From NCBI RefSeq assembly GCF_000969605.1, contig NZ_JZUE01000012.1, positions 1-64,000 of the forward strand: DNA of 64,000 nt, given 5' to 3'. A program made the translations under genes and the position numbers. The DNA is from Aquincola tertiaricarbonis. GTDB lineage: Bacteria; Pseudomonadota; Gammaproteobacteria; Burkholderiales; Burkholderiaceae_C. Positions within the stretch are counted from its first letter, which is position 1. Each line of letters opens with the position of its first letter. Of this stretch, positions 7,904-16,350 are shown one piece after another. Below the pieces are notes generated by a model. The model worked only from the letters and a program-made list of their open reading frames with translations. It was not told the origin of the DNA and made no database searches.

Positions 7904-8761
7904 ATGACCACCACCCTGCGACCGCCCCCTTCCCCGCGTGCCGAGCCCACCGCGCGGCGCCCGCTGCCGGGCTGGCTGCATGAGCCGCTGCTGCACTTCG
8001 TGCTGATCGGCGCCGTGCTGTTCGGCGTCGATCACTACCTCGTCTCGCAGACGGACGACCCGCGCACCATCGTCGTCACCCGTGCAGTGGACGACGAGGC
8101 GCGGCAGCTGTTCCAGTCGTCGCGCGGCCGCGCACCGAACGAGGCGGAGATGAAGGCGCTGCGCCAGGCCTGGCTGGACAACGAGGTGCTGTACCGCGAA
8201 GGCCTGGCGATGCAGGTGGACCGTGGCGACAAGGCCCTGCGCGAGCGGGTGATCTTCAAGGCGCTGAGCGTGGTGGAAGCCGACGTGAAGCCGCCCGTGT
8301 TCGACGAGAACACGCTGCGCACCTGGTTCGAGGCCCACCGCCACAAGTACGACGAGCCGGCCCGCTTCGACTTCCAGGAAGCCGTGCTCACCGACATGAG
8401 CGAATCGACCGCCCGGGCGTTCGCCGATGCGCTGAATGCCGGCACGCCCGGCCAGGCCGATGCCGGCCTGCGGGTGTTCAAGGGCCGGCCGCATGCCAAC
8501 CTGGTGGACACCTACGGCGCCGACTTCGCCAAGGCGCTGGAGACCGCGCCCACCGGCGCCTGGCGCGCGCTGCAAAGCCGCGACGGCTGGCGCGTGATGC
8601 AGCTGCAGGCCGTGAGCCCGGCCCAGCCGGCCGACTTCCAGGCGCTGCAGGGCGTGGTGCTGCAGGACTGGACCGACCAGGTGATGGCCGAGCGCCGCAC
8701 CGCCGCCGTGCGGGCGCTGGCGCAGAAGTACAGCGTGAAGATCGAGGCCGACGCACCATGA
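7904..8761 (+). CDS. Membrane-anchored PpiC/SurA-like peptidyl-prolyl isomerase
   Basis: A 285-residue protein with one N-terminal membrane helix (LLHFVLIGAVLFGV, signal anchor) and a SurA-N-like helical region (LRQAWLDNEVLYREGLAM). A C-terminal domain resembles degenerate parvulin sequences (LRTWFEAHRHKY, GWRVMQLQAV). This type of PpiC-like protein is often found beside HupE/UreJ genes, where it may help fold exported partners. The ATG at 7904 was chosen; a GTG at 7883 in the same frame adds seven residues but abuts the terminator. Neither start has a clear Shine-Dalgarno. The stop overlaps the HupE start (ATGA), so the pair is translationally coupled. Confidence 0.7.
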   Translation: MTTTLRPPPSPRAEPTARRPLPGWLHEPLLHFVLIGAVLFGVDHYLVSQTDDPRTIVVTRAVDDEARQLFQSSRGRAPNEAEMKALRQAWLDNEVLYREGLAMQVDRGDKALRERVIFKALSVVEADVKPPVFDENTLRTWFEAHRHKYDEPARFDFQEAVLTDMSESTARAFADALNAGTPGQADAGLRVFKGRPHANLVDTYGADFAKALETAPTGAWRALQSRDGWRVMQLQAVSPAQPADFQALQGVVLQDWTDQVMAERRTAAVRALAQKYSVKIEADAP

Positions 8762-9735
8762 TCCGCTTGCTGAGAGGCCTGCTGCCGGCGCTGCTGTCGG
8801 CGCTGGCGATGCTGGCCCTGCTGGGCCCGCTGGCGGCCACGCCGGCCCGCGCGCACGAGATGTCGATGGCCGAGATGGCGCTGCGTGAGACCACGCAGGG
8901 CGAGTTCCTGTGGAACTGGACCGCCCGCGAACGCGGCGCCAACGACGACCTGCGGCCGGTATGGCCCGATGGCTGCCGCGCCGAAGCCAACCTGCTGCGC
9001 TGCGGCCCCGGCGGCCTGCAGGGCACGCTGGGCATGGAAGGCGTGGGCGAGCGCTATTCGGCGGCCATGGTCAAGGTGACCTGGCTGGACGGCCAGACCC
9101 GCGTCTACACCCTGACCACCGGCCAGCCGACGGTGCAGCTGTACGGCGCCGCCAACGACCCGCGCGGCATGGGCGAGATCGCACGCGCCTACCTGCTGCT
9201 CGGCGTGGAGCACATCCTGGCCGGCTTCGACCACCTGATCTTCGTCATCAGCCTGCTGTTCCTGGTGGGCTTCAACCGGCGGCTGGTGACCACCATCACC
9301 GCCTTCACGCTGGCGCACAGCCTGACGCTGGCCTCCAGCGCGCTGGGCTGGCTGACGCTGCGCTCGCCGCCGGTGGAAGCCACCATCGCGCTGTCCATCC
9401 TGCTGGTGGCCGGCGAGGCGCTGCACAACCGGCAGACGCTGTCGCGCCGCTGGCCGGCGCTGGTGGCCTTCCTGTTCGGGCTGGTGCACGGGCTGGGCTT
9501 CGCCGGCGCGCTGCAGCAGATCGGCCTGCCCGAGAACCACCTGCTGGTGGCGCTGCTCACCTTCAACGTGGGCGTGGAGCTGGGCCAGCTGCTGGTGGTG
9601 GCGCTGGCCTATGTGGGCTGGCGGCTGCTGCGTGGCGTGCAGGCCTTCCAGCGGGCCCGCACGCCGGCGCTGTACGGCATCGGCGGCGTGGCCGCCTACT
9701 GGGCCATCGGCCGCGTGGTCAGCATCCTGGCCTGA
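8758..9735 (+). CDS. HupE/UreJ family membrane protein
   Basis: A 325-residue protein: signal peptide (residues 1-32, ending ARAHEM), a roughly 120-residue periplasmic domain, then about six hydrophobic helices. The helices carry the HupE/UreJ_2 pattern: LGVEHILAGFDHLIFVISL, AHSLTLASSALG, LVHGLGFAGAL and FNVGVELGQL, with conserved His and Asp within membrane segments. Relatives are proposed nickel or cobalt permeases, or accessory proteins of metalloenzymes. It is coupled to the PpiC-like gene and followed by a His-rich protein and a TonB receptor, which suggests a metal import module; the metal is unknown. Confidence 0.75.
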   Translation: MIRLLRGLLPALLSALAMLALLGPLAATPARAHEMSMAEMALRETTQGEFLWNWTARERGANDDLRPVWPDGCRAEANLLRCGPGGLQGTLGMEGVGERYSAAMVKVTWLDGQTRVYTLTTGQPTVQLYGAANDPRGMGEIARAYLLLGVEHILAGFDHLIFVISLLFLVGFNRRLVTTITAFTLAHSLTLASSALGWLTLRSPPVEATIALSILLVAGEALHNRQTLSRRWPALVAFLFGLVHGLGFAGALQQIGLPENHLLVALLTFNVGVELGQLLVVALAYVGWRLLRGVQAFQRARTPALYGIGGVAAYWAIGRVVSILA

Positions 9736-9740
9736 AGCCG

Positions 9741-10193
9741 GTGAACCCCGCACCGAGCCGGCCACGGCGCCCGCGGCCGGCCCTGTGGTGGCTGCTGGTG
9801 GCGCTGCTGCTGGCGCTGCCGCTGTATGGCGCCTCGGCCGTGGTGCTCAAGCTGCTGGGGCCGGCGCACCGTCACCTGCAGCCCGCGCCGCCGCAGCTCA
9901 CGGCGCATGGGCATGGGCATGAGCATGCCCACACGCATGACGGCATCGAGCGCCATCACCACGACATCGGCGACGACAGCATCGTCACGGCCGATGGCCA
10001 TGCCGCCTCCGCCGATGCGGTGGAGGCGGCCGACGAGGCCGGCGCCGGCAGCGCGACGCTGCCGCTGGCGCTGGGTTTTGCACTGCGCCTGCGGCCACCT
10101 GCTGCACGGCGCCGCGCCTGGCCACGGGCCACGCGCAGTGCCTGGCGCAACGGCTGGCGCTGCCGGCTGGAGCGGCCGCCCGCCAGGCACTGA
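9741..10193 (+). CDS. Small His-rich membrane-anchored protein
   Basis: A 150-residue protein with a Pro/Arg-rich start, one hydrophobic helix (LWWLLVALLLALPLYGASAV, residues 14-33), a His cluster (HGHGHEHAHTHD, then RHHHD) and an Arg-rich tail. It begins with GTG five nt after the HupE stop and shares its direction, so it is very likely in the same operon. The His repeat is typical of metal-storage or metal-sensing stretches in nickel, cobalt or zinc transport proteins. There is no recognised domain, and the Arg-rich C-terminus may be poorly conserved. This frame was chosen over two overlapping ones because of the operonic GTG, the membrane helix and the His cluster. Confidence 0.55.
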   Translation: MNPAPSRPRRPRPALWWLLVALLLALPLYGASAVVLKLLGPAHRHLQPAPPQLTAHGHGHEHAHTHDGIERHHHDIGDDSIVTADGHAASADAVEAADEAGAGSATLPLALGFALRLRPPAARRRAWPRATRSAWRNGWRCRLERPPARH

Positions 10194-10324
10194 GCCAGGC
10201 GGCTCGGCCCGGCCCTGCGCCGACCGGCCCGCCCGCAGCCCTGCCCGTTGAGCCGCCACCGGCCGCCGCCTGCATCCGCGGGCGGCGCGGCGGCGTATCG
10301 CCTGCACATCTTGCAAAGACACCC

Positions 10325-12403
10325 ATGACCTACTTCGATTCACGCCGGCATGCACTGGCGCTGGCGGCCGCCGTGGCCTGTAGCGGCCAGGCCGCCCACG
10401 CCCAGTCCACCGACACCCTGGCCGCCGCGCCGCAGACCATCGAGATCACCGGCCGCCATTACGACAACGCCGTGGGCAGCAGCGATGCCGCCTCGCAGGG
10501 CGTGATCCGCGCCGAGCTGCTGAAGAGCCGCCCCGCGCTGCGCCCCGGCGAGGTGCTGGAGTTCGTGCCCGGGGTCATCGTCACCCAGCACTCGGGCGAC
10601 GGCAAGGCCAACCAGTACTTCCTGCGCGGCTTCAACCTGGACCACGGCACCGACTTCGCCACCATCGTCAACGGCCTGCCGGTGAACATGCCCAGCCATG
10701 GCCACGGCCAGGGCTACAGCGACCTCAACTTCCTGATGCCCGAACTGGTGGAACGGGTGGAGTACCGCAAGGGCCCGTACTTCGCGCGCAATGGCGACTT
10801 CTCCTCCGCCGGCTCGGCCGACATCGCCTACCGCCGCAGCCTGGACGCGCCCTTCGCGCAGGTGACGCTGGGCGAGAACGGCTACCGCCGCGGCGTGCTG
10901 GGCGGCTCCACCACCGTGGCGTCCGACCTCACGCTGCTGGCCGCCTTCGAGGGCCTGCACAACGACGGCCCCTGGCGCGTGCCCGAGGACATGAAGAAGA
11001 GCAACGGCGTGCTCACGCTGTCGGGCGGCAGCGCGGCGCAGGGCTGGAGCACCAGCCTGATGGGCTACAGCGCCCGCTGGACGGCCACCGACCAGATCCC
11101 GGAACGGCTGGTCGGCAGCACCGTCGATGGCCGCCGCTTCGGCCGCTTCGATTCGCTGGACGACTCCACCGGCGGCAGCACCGAGCGCTACAGCCTGTCG
11201 GGCGAATGGCACCGCGACGGCGCGGCCGGCCGCACGCAGCTCTCGGCCTATGCGATGGCCTACCGGCTGGACCTGAACAGCAACTTCACCTATGCGCTGG
11301 AGCGGCCCGACGACGGCGACCAGTTCAAGCAGCGCGACGAGCGCAAGGTGTTCGGCCTGCAGGCCAGCCACAGCCTGCCGCACGACATCGCCGGCCTGGC
11401 CGCGCGCACCGAGTTCGGCCTGCAGCTGCGGCACGACCGCATCCGCGTCGGCCTGTTCGACAGCGTGGCCCGCCGCATCACCGCCACCACCCGCGAGGAC
11501 AAGGTGCGCGAGACGCTGCTGGGCCTGTATGGCCAGACGGCGCTGGAGCTCTCGCCCACGCTGCGCCTGGTGGCCGGCCTGCGGGCCGACCATGTGCGCA
11601 ACCGCGTGGAGGCGCTGACCCTGCCGGCCAATGGCGGAGAAGCCAGCGACACCCAGGTCTCGCCCAAGCTGTCGCTGATCTGGACCCCGGTGCAGCACAC
11701 CGAGTTCTTTGCCAATGCCGGGCGCGGCTTCCACAGCAACGACGCCCGCGGCACCACCGCCCGCATCGACCCCAAGAGCGGCGATGCAGTGGACCGCGTG
11801 CCGCCGCTGGTGGCCTCCACCGGCTGGGAGCTGGGCGCACGCACCGAGGTGCTGCCGGGGCTGCAGAGCTCGCTGGCGCTGTGGAAGCTGGACTTCGACT
11901 CCGAGCTGGTCTACATCGGCGATGCGGGCGCCACCGAGGCCAGCAGCGGCAGCCGGCGCCGCGGCATCGAGTTCAACAACCGCTGGACGCCGGTGCGCTG
12001 GTTCCTGCTGGACGCCGACTTCGCCTGGACCCATGCCCGCTTCGACAACGGCGACCGCATTCCCAACGCGGTGGACAAGGTGGCCTCGGTGGCGGCCACG
12101 CTGCGCGAGCTGGGGCCGTGGTCGGCGTCGATCCAGTGGCGCTACCTGGGCAGCGGCGCGCTGGTGGAGGACAACAGCCAGCGCTCGAAGTCGTCGCTGA
12201 CGACCAACCTGCGCCTGGGCTGGCAGCTGCAGCCGCGCACCGAGCTGACGCTGGACGTGTTCAACCTGTTCGACCGCAAGGTGGACGACATCCAGTACTA
12301 CTACGAGTCGCAGCTGCCCGGCGAGGCCACCGCCACCGCCGGCCGCCATGTGCACCCGGCGGAGCCGCGCAGCGTGCGGTTGACGCTGAACATGCGGTTC
12401 TAG
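10325..12403 (+). CDS. TonB-dependent outer membrane receptor
   Basis: A 692-residue protein with a signal peptide (ending AAHAQS) and then a plug domain with the usual landmarks: VLEFVPGVIVTQHSGDGKANQYFLRGFN, split here as VLEFVPGVIV and NQYFLRGFN; NGLPVNMPSH; and VERVEYRKGPYF. The long beta-barrel ends in a terminal Phe (LTLNMRF), the usual outer membrane signature. Ligand specificity is not evident; because it follows the HupE and His-rich genes, a metal or metallophore is the natural guess. A 131-bp spacer precedes it, with no clear riboswitch or Fur-type site that I can identify. Confidence 0.85.
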   Translation: MTYFDSRRHALALAAAVACSGQAAHAQSTDTLAAAPQTIEITGRHYDNAVGSSDAASQGVIRAELLKSRPALRPGEVLEFVPGVIVTQHSGDGKANQYFLRGFNLDHGTDFATIVNGLPVNMPSHGHGQGYSDLNFLMPELVERVEYRKGPYFARNGDFSSAGSADIAYRRSLDAPFAQVTLGENGYRRGVLGGSTTVASDLTLLAAFEGLHNDGPWRVPEDMKKSNGVLTLSGGSAAQGWSTSLMGYSARWTATDQIPERLVGSTVDGRRFGRFDSLDDSTGGSTERYSLSGEWHRDGAAGRTQLSAYAMAYRLDLNSNFTYALERPDDGDQFKQRDERKVFGLQASHSLPHDIAGLAARTEFGLQLRHDRIRVGLFDSVARRITATTREDKVRETLLGLYGQTALELSPTLRLVAGLRADHVRNRVEALTLPANGGEASDTQVSPKLSLIWTPVQHTEFFANAGRGFHSNDARGTTARIDPKSGDAVDRVPPLVASTGWELGARTEVLPGLQSSLALWKLDFDSELVYIGDAGATEASSGSRRRGIEFNNRWTPVRWFLLDADFAWTHARFDNGDRIPNAVDKVASVAATLRELGPWSASIQWRYLGSGALVEDNSQRSKSSLTTNLRLGWQLQPRTELTLDVFNLFDRKVDDIQYYYESQLPGEATATAGRHVHPAEPRSVRLTLNMRF

Positions 12404-12412
12404 CCTGCCCCG

Positions 12413-13156
12413 TCAGAAACCCGCCGTCAGGCCCAGCGTGAACAGCCTCGCGCGGCCACTGGCCGTGTGCAGCGCGTAGGAGGTGCCCAGCGTCAGCGTC
12501 GGCGTGGCCACCCAGCGCAGGCCCAGTCCGGCCCAGGGGCGGCGGTGGTCGTCGCCGTACAGCTCGGCGCCCAGGTCGACGCTGCCGGCCGCCGCCCATT
12601 CCACGGCCAGCGCCCAGAGGGTGCTGCGCTGATGGTCTGCCTGGCTGCCGAGATGGCCCAGGTTGGCATGGCCGGTGAGGCCGTCGGCCAGCGCCGCACT
12701 GCCGGCCAGGCCGATGGCCAGGCTGTCGCGCCGGAACGCACGATGACCGTCGCGGGACCAGGCCGCGGCACCCACCAGCGTCAGCGAGGCATCGGCGTCG
12801 CCATGGCCGAGCAGCCGGGCCTTGAAGCCGAGCAGGCCGCCATCGCTGCGGCCGGCTTGGTCGGTGCCGCGCTCACGGGTGGTCTGCAGCGCCAGCGCGG
12901 CCTGCACGCCGTGTCCCGCGCCGCAACTGCCTTGCAGCGAGACGCCCCGCTCGCGGCCGGCGGGCCGCAGGCGTTGGTGCGCGCCATACAGCTCCAGTTC
13001 GCAGTCGCCGGCTTCCAGCACGCCGGCGTCTTCGGTGGCCAGCGGCCGGCCGGCCTGCGCCGGCATGGCGGCACAGCAGGCCAGTGCAACGGCGGCGCAG
13101 GCGGTGAAGCTGCGCAGGGTCGGGCAAGGCGGCGAGGCGGGGCGCGGGCTGGGCAT
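12413..13156 (-). CDS. Putative outer membrane beta-barrel protein
   Basis: A 247-residue protein with a signal peptide (FTACAAVALACCAAMPAQA) and a mature part of alternating short strands ending in a C-terminal Phe (LFTLGLTAGF), as in outer membrane barrels. The pattern resembles the loosely defined transporter / phenol-degradation MetA-like barrel group, but I cannot assign a substrate. It lies head to tail behind the glycosyltransferase (34-bp gap) and converges with the TonB receptor. The ATG at 13156 was chosen because it directly precedes the signal peptide; the open frame further upstream only overlaps the glycosyltransferase. Confidence 0.6.
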   Translation of the reverse strand: MPSPRPASPPCPTLRSFTACAAVALACCAAMPAQAGRPLATEDAGVLEAGDCELELYGAHQRLRPAGRERGVSLQGSCGAGHGVQAALALQTTRERGTDQAGRSDGGLLGFKARLLGHGDADASLTLVGAAAWSRDGHRAFRRDSLAIGLAGSAALADGLTGHANLGHLGSQADHQRSTLWALAVEWAAAGSVDLGAELYGDDHRRPWAGLGLRWVATPTLTLGTSYALHTASGRARLFTLGLTAGF

Positions 13157-13190
13157 GGCAGGGTCGACGGGTAGCGCGAAGGTCAACGGT

Positions 13191-14483
13191 TTACGGCGCC
13201 CGTGCCGGCGACTTGAGCCGGCGGGCCAGCGCCTCGATGGCTTCGCACAGCCCCGGCAGCGGATCGGCGGCGGCCAGGCGGGCCGCCACCTCGGCGCGGT
13301 GGGCTGCGGCACCCGGCGCCCGCAGCAGGCGCCCGAGCCGCTGCTGCAGGCGCCGCGAAGTTGCATTCGCCGCGGGCAGCGCATCGCCCACGCCCAGGGC
13401 CTGCACCCGGCGTGCGTTGTCGAACTGGTCGTGCGCGAACGGCAGCACCAGCTGCGGCACGCCGGACCGCAGCGCTTCGGCGGTGGTGCCGATGCCGCCG
13501 TGGTGCACCAGCGCCGCGGCCCAGGGCAGCAGCGCCCTGAACGAGACATAGCCCGGTGCGATCACCGTCGGCGGCAGCGCGGCCGGCAGTTGCTCCGGAT
13601 GGCCGGTGACGAAGACCGCGCGCCGCCCCAGCGCCTGCACGGCCTGCAGCGCCGCGGCGAAGTAGGCCGCCGCATGCCGGTGGCCGGTGCCGGGCGTGAA
13701 GACGACGGGCGCCGTGCCTGCCGCGAGGAACTCCTGGAGGTCGGGCGCCAGCGCCCCGCTGCCCGGCCGGTCGTACAGCAGGAAGCCGCCTTCGGCCAGC
13801 GGCCGCGGCCAGTCGGGCTGGGTGGGTCCGAACCACGGCGGGAACAGCAGCAGCGACAGGTCGGGCACCGACTGCAGGTGGGCGACGAAATGCGCCACCG
13901 CCGGCAGGCCGAGCAGGCTGCGCTCGCGGTTGATGTCCGGCACGGTGGTCGGGTCCAGCAGCCCGGCGTCGATGCGCCGCCAGGCCCATCGGCGCAGGGC
14001 CAGCGGCACCCAGCGCGGCACGGCCAGCGGCCCCAGCATCAGCGGATCGTGCACCGTGCGCAGGTTCACCGGGGCCAGCCAGGTGCCGGCGATGGGCAGG
14101 CCCGGTCGCAGCGCCCGGCACAGGTCCGCCGCAGGCAGCGCCAGCGGATGGGCGACCAGCACGTCGGGCTGCTCGGCGGCCGGTAGCGCCTGCACATGCT
14201 CGTGCAGCAGCCGCAGGCCGGCGCGGGTGTGCCGCCACACCACCTCGAAGCCCTTGCGCGGGTGCCACAGGTCGGGCTCCCGCGTCACCGCCTCGTACTG
14301 GGCGCTGCTGCCCATCACCACGAAGCCCAGCCCGGCCTCGGCCACCAGCGGGCCGAAGGGCTCCGGGCACGCCAGCGTCACCCGGTGCCCGCGCGCCTGC
14401 AGCGCCTGGCCCAGCGCCAGGAAGGGATGGATATCGCCTGCGGAGCCGACGGTGGCCATGAGCACCCGCAAGGGCCAATTCAT
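13191..14483 (-). CDS. Glycosyltransferase, GT1/UGT type
   Basis: A 430-residue GT-B fold enzyme. The N-terminal domain starts VLMATVGSAGDIHPFLALG, the acceptor-side signature of bacterial UGT-like enzymes. The C-terminal domain carries the nucleotide-sugar binding motif HHGGIGTTAEALRSGVPQL with FAHDQFDNARRV just after it. Such enzymes glycosylate lipids, sterols or secondary metabolites; nothing nearby identifies the acceptor. The ATG at 14483 overlaps the stop of the upstream GNAT gene (ATGA), so the two are translationally coupled. Confidence 0.85.
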   Translation of the reverse strand: MNWPLRVLMATVGSAGDIHPFLALGQALQARGHRVTLACPEPFGPLVAEAGLGFVVMGSSAQYEAVTREPDLWHPRKGFEVVWRHTRAGLRLLHEHVQALPAAEQPDVLVAHPLALPAADLCRALRPGLPIAGTWLAPVNLRTVHDPLMLGPLAVPRWVPLALRRWAWRRIDAGLLDPTTVPDINRERSLLGLPAVAHFVAHLQSVPDLSLLLFPPWFGPTQPDWPRPLAEGGFLLYDRPGSGALAPDLQEFLAAGTAPVVFTPGTGHRHAAAYFAAALQAVQALGRRAVFVTGHPEQLPAALPPTVIAPGYVSFRALLPWAAALVHHGGIGTTAEALRSGVPQLVLPFAHDQFDNARRVQALGVGDALPAANATSRRLQQRLGRLLRAPGAAAHRAEVAARLAAADPLPGLCEAIEALARRLKSPARAP

Positions 14484-14980
14484 GGCGCGGCCAGCCGCAG
14501 CTGCCATGGGCCCGGCGGCCGCGCCAGGAAACCCAGCCGAGTGAAGAGCCGCTGCGAGCGCAGGTTGTCCTCGTCGATGTCGGCCAGCAGCAGCCGCAGC
14601 TGCAGGCCGTCGCGGGCATGCGCCACCAGCGCCCGCAGCGCTTCGGCCATCAGACCCTGGCCCCAGTGACGGCGCGCCAGCAGGCAACCCACCTCGGCGC
14701 TGGCGCAGGCGGTGTCGAAGTGATGCAGGCCGCAGGTGCCGATCACGCGGTCGTCCTCGCGGCCGGCCACGGCCCACTCCAGCGACAGGCCCGCGGCCAG
14801 CAGCCGCTGCACGCTGTCGTGCAGGGCGGCAACATCGGTGACGGCGGCAAAGGGGGGATCGCTGGCATGGCGCATCACGCACGGGTCGCCATACACCTCG
14901 AACAGGTCGGCATCGTCGGCATCGCGGCGCATCGGGCGCAGCCGCAGGCGCGGGGTGGTGAGCAGGGGCAGCTGGTGCAC
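14480..14980 (-). CDS. GNAT family N-acetyltransferase (RimJ/RimL-like)
   Basis: A 166-residue protein that opens LLTTPRLRLRPM, as RimJ/RimL-type acetyltransferases do. It has an acetyl-CoA site region (EVGCLLARRHWGQGLMAEALR) and a C-terminal N-x-x-S-x-R-x-F-x-x-L-G-F signature (DEDNLRSQRLFTRLGF). Substrates of this group include ribosomal protein N-termini and many small amines. It is coupled to the downstream glycosyltransferase by a 4-bp overlap and is divergent from sbtA across a 97-bp spacer. Confidence 0.85.
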   Translation of the reverse strand: MHQLPLLTTPRLRLRPMRRDADDADLFEVYGDPCVMRHASDPPFAAVTDVAALHDSVQRLLAAGLSLEWAVAGREDDRVIGTCGLHHFDTACASAEVGCLLARRHWGQGLMAEALRALVAHARDGLQLRLLLADIDEDNLRSQRLFTRLGFLARPPGPWQLRLAAP

Positions 14981-15077
14981 GGCGTCATGTTAAGAGCCGC
15001 GTACCTGTGGGGCTGTTGGCCGGGCGCCCTGGCGGTCGCGCCGATACTGCGCGCGCTTTTCGCCCCGAGACCCTTCC

Positions 15078-16022
15078 ATGATCGACGTCGTCGTCTTCTT
15101 CTTCCTGCTCGGCCTGTTCGCCCGCCTGGTGCGCAGCGAGCTGAAGCTGCCCGAGGCGCTGTACGAGACCCTGTCCATCTACCTGCTGCTGGCCATCGGG
15201 CTGAAGGGCGGCATCGAACTCTCCAAGCAGCCGCTGGCCACGCTGGCGCCCGAGGTGGCGGCGCTGGCGGCCATGGGCTTCCTCATTCCGCTGGCGCTGT
15301 ATCCGCTGCTGCGGCTGCTGCGGCTGTCGGGCGTGGATGCGGCGGCGCTGGGTGCCCACTACGGCTCGGTCAGCGTGGTCACCTTCGCGGTGGCGCAGAC
15401 GGCGCTGGCCCGCGAAGGCCTGCCGCTGGAAGCGCAGGCACCGCTGTGGGTGGCGGTGCTGGAAGCGCCGGGCCTGCTGGCCGGCATCCTGCTGGCGCGC
15501 CTGTCGGCCGCGCGCGAGGCCAGCGGCCCGCCGCGCTGGGGCGAGCTGGCGCACGACGTGTTCTTCGGCAAGAGCGTGCTGCTGCTGGTGGGCGGCCTGG
15601 TCATCGGCGCGGTGGCGGGCGAAGCAGGCACCGCGCCCATCAAGGCGGTGTTCGTCGATCCGTTCAAGGGCGTGCTGGCGCTGTTCCTGCTGGAACTGGG
15701 CCTGGTGGCCGGCGGCCGGCTGGGCGATGTACGGCGCTTCGGCTTCGCGGTGCTGCTGGTGGGCATCGGCGCGCCGCTGCTGCTGAGCGGGGTGGGCGCG
15801 GCCACCGGCCTGCTGCTCGGCCTGGGCATCGGCGGCGTGGCCATGCTGGCCACGCTGGCGGCCAGCGCCAGCTACATTGCCGCGCCCACGGCCATGCGCA
15901 TCGCGGTGCCGCAGGCGAATGCGGCCCTGTCCATCACCGCCGCGCTCGGCATCACCTTCCCGTTCAACATCGTCGTCGGCATCCCGCTCTACATCGAGCT
16001 GGCCCGCAGGTTGCAGCCATGA
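15078..16022 (+). CDS. sbtA: SbtA-type sodium-dependent bicarbonate transporter
   Basis: A 314-residue, highly hydrophobic protein with about ten membrane helices. Markers of the SbtA (DUF897) family include LLLAIGLKGGIEL near the start, GAHYGSVSVVTFAVA in the first half, and FLLELGLVAGGRL and ASASYIAAPTAMRIAVPQAN in the second half. SbtA imports bicarbonate with Na+. Outside cyanobacteria it probably supplies bicarbonate for carboxylations or autotrophy. It is somewhat shorter than cyanobacterial SbtA. Its stop overlaps the start of a PII-like gene (ATGA), the usual sbtA-sbtB pairing. Confidence 0.85.
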   Translation: MIDVVVFFFLLGLFARLVRSELKLPEALYETLSIYLLLAIGLKGGIELSKQPLATLAPEVAALAAMGFLIPLALYPLLRLLRLSGVDAAALGAHYGSVSVVTFAVAQTALAREGLPLEAQAPLWVAVLEAPGLLAGILLARLSAAREASGPPRWGELAHDVFFGKSVLLLVGGLVIGAVAGEAGTAPIKAVFVDPFKGVLALFLLELGLVAGGRLGDVRRFGFAVLLVGIGAPLLLSGVGAATGLLLGLGIGGVAMLATLAASASYIAAPTAMRIAVPQANAALSITAALGITFPFNIVVGIPLYIELARRLQP

Positions 16023-16333
16023 ACACACCGCTTCCCACCCATGCCCGTACGCTGCTGGTCATCGTGGCCGAGGCCGCGCTCGAGAAGCCGCTGATCCGCG
16101 AGGCCCGCGCCCTGGGCGTGCAGGGCTGGACGGTGGCCGAGGTGCACGGCCGCTTCTTCGAAGGCGAGCGCGAAGGCGCCTGGGAGGCCGACCGCACCAT
16201 CGAGCTGAAGCTGCTGTGCGACCGCCCCATCGCCGAGGCCCTGGCCCGCCAGGTGCTGGCGCGCTATGCGCCGAACTACAGCGTGGCGATGTACTTCACG
16301 CCGGCCGAGGTGCTGCGGCCGGAGCGCTTCTGA
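16019..16333 (+). CDS. sbtB: PII-like regulator SbtB
   Basis: A 104-residue protein with the small alpha/beta fold of PII-like proteins: LLVIVAEAALEKPLIREARALG at the N-terminus, split as LLVIVAEAALE and KPLIREARALGVQGWTV, a flexible T-loop-like region (GRFFEGEREGAWEADRT), and strands ending YSVAMYFTPAEVL. SbtB binds adenine nucleotides (cAMP, AMP, c-di-AMP in studied cases) and modulates SbtA. It overlaps sbtA by 4 bp. The assignment follows from this pairing and its length; ligand residues cannot be judged by eye. Confidence 0.8.
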   Translation: MNTPLPTHARTLLVIVAEAALEKPLIREARALGVQGWTVAEVHGRFFEGEREGAWEADRTIELKLLCDRPIAEALARQVLARYAPNYSVAMYFTPAEVLRPERF

Positions 16334-16350
16334 CCCACGGAGCCTGCGAC

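Noticed and set aside
10194-10324. Cobalamin or other riboswitch before the TonB receptor
   Set aside because: No B12-box-like sequence or other known riboswitch core could be found in this 131-bp spacer.
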